DNA from: Bacillota bacterium
GTDB taxonomy: Bacteria > Bacillota > Clostridia > Peptostreptococcales > Anaerovoracaceae
Direction of reading: 5' to 3'
NCBI GenBank assembly: GCA_017537495.1
Contig: JAFYKS010000056.1
Span: 1-8,808, forward strand
Length of the DNA stretch: 8,808 bases
A program made the translations under genes and the position numbers. The notes under the pieces are model-generated. The model searched no databases. It was given only the letters and a program-made list of their open reading frames with translations, and was not told where the DNA came from. Below are positions 6,530 through 8,808 of this stretch, one piece after another (position 1 is the stretch's first letter; each line of letters begins with the position of its first letter).

Positions 6530-7252
6530 ATGAAATACGAAAAAATTATAATGGGGCAGTTTATTTCACGCCCAAACCGCTTCATTGCGGAAGTAAAACT
6601 GAATCAAAGCGAGGAAATTACCCGTGTTCACGTAAAAAATACGGGTCGGTGCCGTGAGCTGCTTCAGCCGGGCTCCACTGTGTACCTTGAGGATTTTACC
6701 TGCCGTATGGGGACACGGAAGATGGCATATTCCCTGATTGGGGTGGAAAAAATGCTGCCGGATGGACAGACGCTTATGGTCAATATGGACTCTCAGGCAC
6801 CCAATAAAGTAACTGCTGAGGCGCTGGCGTCAGGAAAGATTATTTTGCCGGGAATGGGAAAACTGACGGAAATCCGAGGAGAGAAGACTTATGGAGATTC
6901 CCGGTTTGACTTTTACGTGGAGGATGAGGACGGACGGAAAGGGTTTATCGAAGTGAAAGGAGTGACCCTGGAAGAAGACGGGGTGGTCCGATTCCCGGAT
7001 GCACCGACAGAGCGTGGTGTCAAGCACCTTCATGAACTGATGAAAGCCAGATCAGAAGGGTACATGGCCTATGCTCTCTTTATCGTCCAGATGGAAGGAA
7101 TGCGTCTGTTTATGCCTAACGATGACACCCATCCTGCATTTGGTGATGCGCTGCGTGAAGCGTCAGCTGCAGGCGTTGATGTTCTGGCATATCAGTGTCA
7201 TGTGACAGAGGATACTCTCGAGGTGACAGAACCGGTGGCAGTGCAGCTTTAG
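6530..7252 (+). CDS. sfsA: SfsA family protein (sugar fermentation stimulation protein A)
   Basis: SfsA is a widespread cytoplasmic protein first linked to maltose metabolism in E. coli; it has an OB-fold followed by a PD-(D/E)XK nuclease-like fold, and its exact role is unsettled. The 240-residue product shows RPNRFIA (14-20), HVKNTGRCRELL (34-45), the nuclease-like residues D127 in SRFDFYV and E141/K143 in FIEVKGVTL, and FPDAPTERGVKHLHEL (155-170). Start choice: the MKYEKII...RPNRFIA spacing matches homologues as I recall them, favouring the ATG at 6530. An upstream TTG at 6500 would precede the promoter. No Shine-Dalgarno sequence precedes 6530 or the next in-frame ATG at 6551, unlike every other gene here. 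It may read into the sigma gene, as no terminator follows. Confidence 0.93.
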   Translation: MKYEKIIMGQFISRPNRFIAEVKLNQSEEITRVHVKNTGRCRELLQPGSTVYLEDFTCRMGTRKMAYSLIGVEKMLPDGQTLMVNMDSQAPNKVTAEALASGKIILPGMGKLTEIRGEKTYGDSRFDFYVEDEDGRKGFIEVKGVTLEEDGVVRFPDAPTERGVKHLHELMKARSEGYMAYALFIVQMEGMRLFMPNDDTHPAFGDALREASAAGVDVLAYQCHVTEDTLEVTEPVAVQL

Positions 7253-7272
7253 CTGAAAATAATTAAATTCAT

Positions 7273-7301
7273 TGAAACTTTTTCTGCATCTGCGGCGTCT
7301 A
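7273..7301 (+). promoter_or_regulatory. ECF-type promoter of the sigma/anti-sigma operon
   Basis: TGAAAC (7273-7278, continuing TTTTT) and CGTCTA (7296-7301) are separated by 17 bp. TGAAAC/CGTC boxes with this spacing are typical of Firmicute ECF sigma factors such as the SigV, SigW, SigX and SigM group. It lies directly upstream of an ECF sigma gene, so autoregulation is likely. The predicted start near 7308 excludes the in-frame ATG at 7307 as a usable start. Confidence 0.7.
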
Positions 7302-7321
7302 AATAAATGCAGCAGCTGTAC

Positions 7322-7328
7322 AGGAGGG
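7322..7328 (+). promoter_or_regulatory. Ribosome binding site of the ECF sigma gene
   Basis: AGGAGGG, 11 nt before the ATG at 7340. It lies inside the longer reading that begins at 7307 and so sets the start at 7340. Confidence 0.8.
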
Positions 7329-7339
7329 ACGCACAGAAC

Positions 7340-7837
7340 ATGAAACAAAAACGGGAAGCATTGGTGGAGAAGCTTCTCATCGAAAATTATGAAATCTATT
7401 ACCGGCTGGCTTACAGCTACGTTCATAATGAGGCAGATGCTATGGATATTGTCCAGGAGGGAGCGTACAAGGCAATTCTGAAAAGCGAAAGTCTGGAACG
7501 GGAGGATTTTGCGGGAACGTGGCTTTACAGGATTATGCTGAATGAAATCTACAATATGCTGCGGAGGCAGCATAGAGAGCCACATCTTTCGCCCGATGAA
7601 GAACTGGATGATATACCGGATTCTATGCAGATGGCGAAGGAAGTTGCTGAAAGCCTGACTCTGAAGGAGGCACTGGATTGTCTGTCCCCGGAGGATAAAA
7701 TGCTGGTGCAGCTCCGTTATTTCGAGGATTTGAAATTGGAACAGATTGCAGAAATTCTTGATGAGAATCTGAGTACGGTGAAGAGCCGTCTCTACCGCAC
7801 CCTGAAAAAACTGAGACTTCATCTGGAAACAGAATGA
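7340..7837 (+). CDS. ECF RNA polymerase sigma factor (SigV-like)
   Basis: This is a 165-residue group IV sigma factor, the usual size for the class, with only regions 2 and 4. Region 2 covers about 14-78 (EIYYRLAYSYVHNEADAMDIVQEGAYKA, then the -10 recognition helix around FAGTWLYRIMLNEIYNMLRR). A short acidic linker follows. Region 4 covers about 108-160 (LSPEDKMLVQLRYFEDLKLEQIAEILDENLSTVKSRLYRTLKKLR), where the helix-turn-helix contacts the -35 box. It should direct RNA polymerase to TGAAAC/CGTC promoters such as the one upstream. The next gene, 18 bp downstream, encodes its probable anti-sigma factor. The SigV-like label depends on that RsiV-like partner, so the regulon cannot be stated. 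Confidence 0.92.
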   Translation: MKQKREALVEKLLIENYEIYYRLAYSYVHNEADAMDIVQEGAYKAILKSESLEREDFAGTWLYRIMLNEIYNMLRRQHREPHLSPDEELDDIPDSMQMAKEVAESLTLKEALDCLSPEDKMLVQLRYFEDLKLEQIAEILDENLSTVKSRLYRTLKKLRLHLETE

Positions 7838-7855
7838 GGAGGAAAGGGAAGCAGA

Positions 7856-8773
7856 ATGAAACGTTTTGATGAATTACAATTGATGAAAAAAGAGTATCTG
7901 CAAACAGCGGTGCCGCAGGAAGGGGTGGGCCGTGTGCAGGATGCCATAATTCGGGCGAAGAAGGAAAAAATGGCAATGCAGCATGAGAAACGAATTCGCA
8001 AGCTCCGCTCCTGGGGAATGGGGACAGCTGCGGCCGCCGCAATTTTCGTACTTCTGCCTAATTTAAGTCCGGCAGCAGCCTACGCTATGAGCAGTGTGCC
8101 GGTGCTGAGAAATATCGTGGATGTGGTGACCTTCCGTCAATTTCATGCAGAATCGCCGAATCACCAGTATGTGGCGGATGTAAAAATTCCGCAGCTGACA
8201 GCATGGGATGTGGGGGGATTTTCCTCTGTCAGCAGAGAGTCTCTGAAAAAGATAAATCAGGAAATTGAAATGATATCCCAATCTTTGATAGACAGTTTCG
8301 AGGCCGACATGACGATGCAGGAGACGCAGAAGGGGTATGCGCATCTGATGATTGACTATCATGTCATCTGGTCGGCAGAAGATTATCTTACAGTGAAGCT
8401 GGTTACCTATGTGGGAACCGGCAGCGGTTATGAGAGGGACTATTATTACACTCTGGACCTGCACAGCGGAAAGCAGCTTGCATTGGCGGACCTTTTTGAT
8501 GAGAGGACAGACTACATTACGCCAATCAGCCAGTCGATAAAGGAACAGATGCGGCAGCGCATGGCAGAAAATGAAGACCTTGTCTACTGGATTGACAGTG
8601 AAGCAGGGCAGGATGAGTGGGACTTTCAGTCGATAGACCCAGATCAGAGTTTTTATATTGATGGACAGGGCCGGCTGGTGATTACGTTTAATGAAGGTGA
8701 TGCAGCTCCGATGTATATGGGCTGCGTGGAGTTTGTGATTCCAGATGCAGAATGTAAAGATGTGAAAGGATAA
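7856..8773 (+). CDS. rsiV: RsiV-like membrane anti-sigma factor (DUF3298 domain)
   Basis: This is a 305-residue single-pass membrane protein. The N-terminal ~50 residues are charged and cytoplasmic and would hold the sigma factor. One TM helix lies at about 54-76, and the rest is extracytoplasmic. A DUF4163-like part (about 100-190) precedes a DUF3298-type part (about 195-296, from YYYTLDLHSGKQLALADLF to GRLVITFNEGDAAPMYMGCVEFVIP). This order matches Bacillus subtilis RsiV, which binds lysozyme and is then cut by signal peptidase and an intramembrane protease to free SigV. The TM segment ends in SPAAAYAMSS, which offers an AxA signal-peptidase-like site (A75, A77). The Shine-Dalgarno sequence GAGGAGG overlaps the sigma stop codon, indicating tight co-expression. 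Lysozyme sensing is inferred from family, not shown here. Confidence 0.85.
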   Translation: MKRFDELQLMKKEYLQTAVPQEGVGRVQDAIIRAKKEKMAMQHEKRIRKLRSWGMGTAAAAAIFVLLPNLSPAAAYAMSSVPVLRNIVDVVTFRQFHAESPNHQYVADVKIPQLTAWDVGGFSSVSRESLKKINQEIEMISQSLIDSFEADMTMQETQKGYAHLMIDYHVIWSAEDYLTVKLVTYVGTGSGYERDYYYTLDLHSGKQLALADLFDERTDYITPISQSIKEQMRQRMAENEDLVYWIDSEAGQDEWDFQSIDPDQSFYIDGQGRLVITFNEGDAAPMYMGCVEFVIPDAECKDVKG

Positions 8774-8780
8774 TGAAAAA

Positions 8781-8808
8781 GTGAAAGTAGTGAATGTGAA
8801 GAGGAAAG
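8781..8808 (+). CDS. Possible start of a further gene, cut by window end
   Basis: A GTG at 8781 follows AAAGGA (8765-8770) by 10 nt and opens a frame reading MKVVNVKRK to the window edge. The spacing suits a third gene of the sigma operon, and the basic start would fit a membrane or secreted protein. Nine codons are too few to identify it or to be sure it is real. Confidence 0.3.

Noticed and set aside
7240..7272. Terminator after sfsA
   Set aside because: Only a CAGC/GCTG stem of 4 bp with no T-run is visible, too weak to call.
7307..7339. Earlier in-frame ATG for the ECF sigma gene
   Set aside because: It sits at or before the predicted transcription start and lacks a ribosome binding site, while AGGAGGG precedes the ATG at 7340.

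Overview
The window looks like a chromosomal stretch from an anaerobic, moderate-GC member of the Bacillota. Evidence: strong AGGAGG-type ribosome binding sites, a MepA-like MATE transporter, an ECF sigma/RsiV-type anti-sigma pair, and an IS1182-type insertion sequence. I cannot place it to genus; Clostridia or Negativicutes are both possible. It holds seven coding genes (one cut by the left edge), two related insertion-sequence remnants, and several readable promoters and terminators.

Layout. (1) 2-1420, plus strand: the C-terminal part of an Mrp/NuoN-like proton-conducting membrane subunit. (2) 1433-2211: a shrunken, decayed IS1182-family element with 18-bp inverted ends, a terminator-like hairpin near each end, and a frameshifted transposase remnant. 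(3) 2245-4272, minus strand: a single ORF fusing a complete MATE efflux transporter to a complete cytidylate-kinase-like domain. Its promoter lies against the left edge of (4) 4360-4560, a second and truncated copy of the same IS right end (201 bp, 189 identical positions, same orientation). (5) 4575-6430, minus strand: lgt followed after 2 bp by ychF. (6) 6530-7252, plus strand: sfsA, divergent from lgt, with an extended -10 element placed so that transcription would begin on the start codon. (7) 7340-8773, plus strand: an ECF sigma factor and an RsiV-like membrane anti-sigma factor, behind what looks like the sigma factor's own promoter.

How the parts connect. Both minus-strand units (lgt-ychF and the MATE-kinase gene) run into an IS right end whose hairpin, read on the minus strand, is followed by six Ts, so the dead IS copies probably act as their terminators. 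The IS left-end hairpin probably terminates the antiporter gene. The sigma/anti-sigma pair is a self-contained envelope-stress circuit. The items most worth following are the transporter-kinase fusion, the reuse of IS ends as host regulatory DNA, and the possible leaderless sfsA transcript. All family assignments come from motif recognition; no database search was run.
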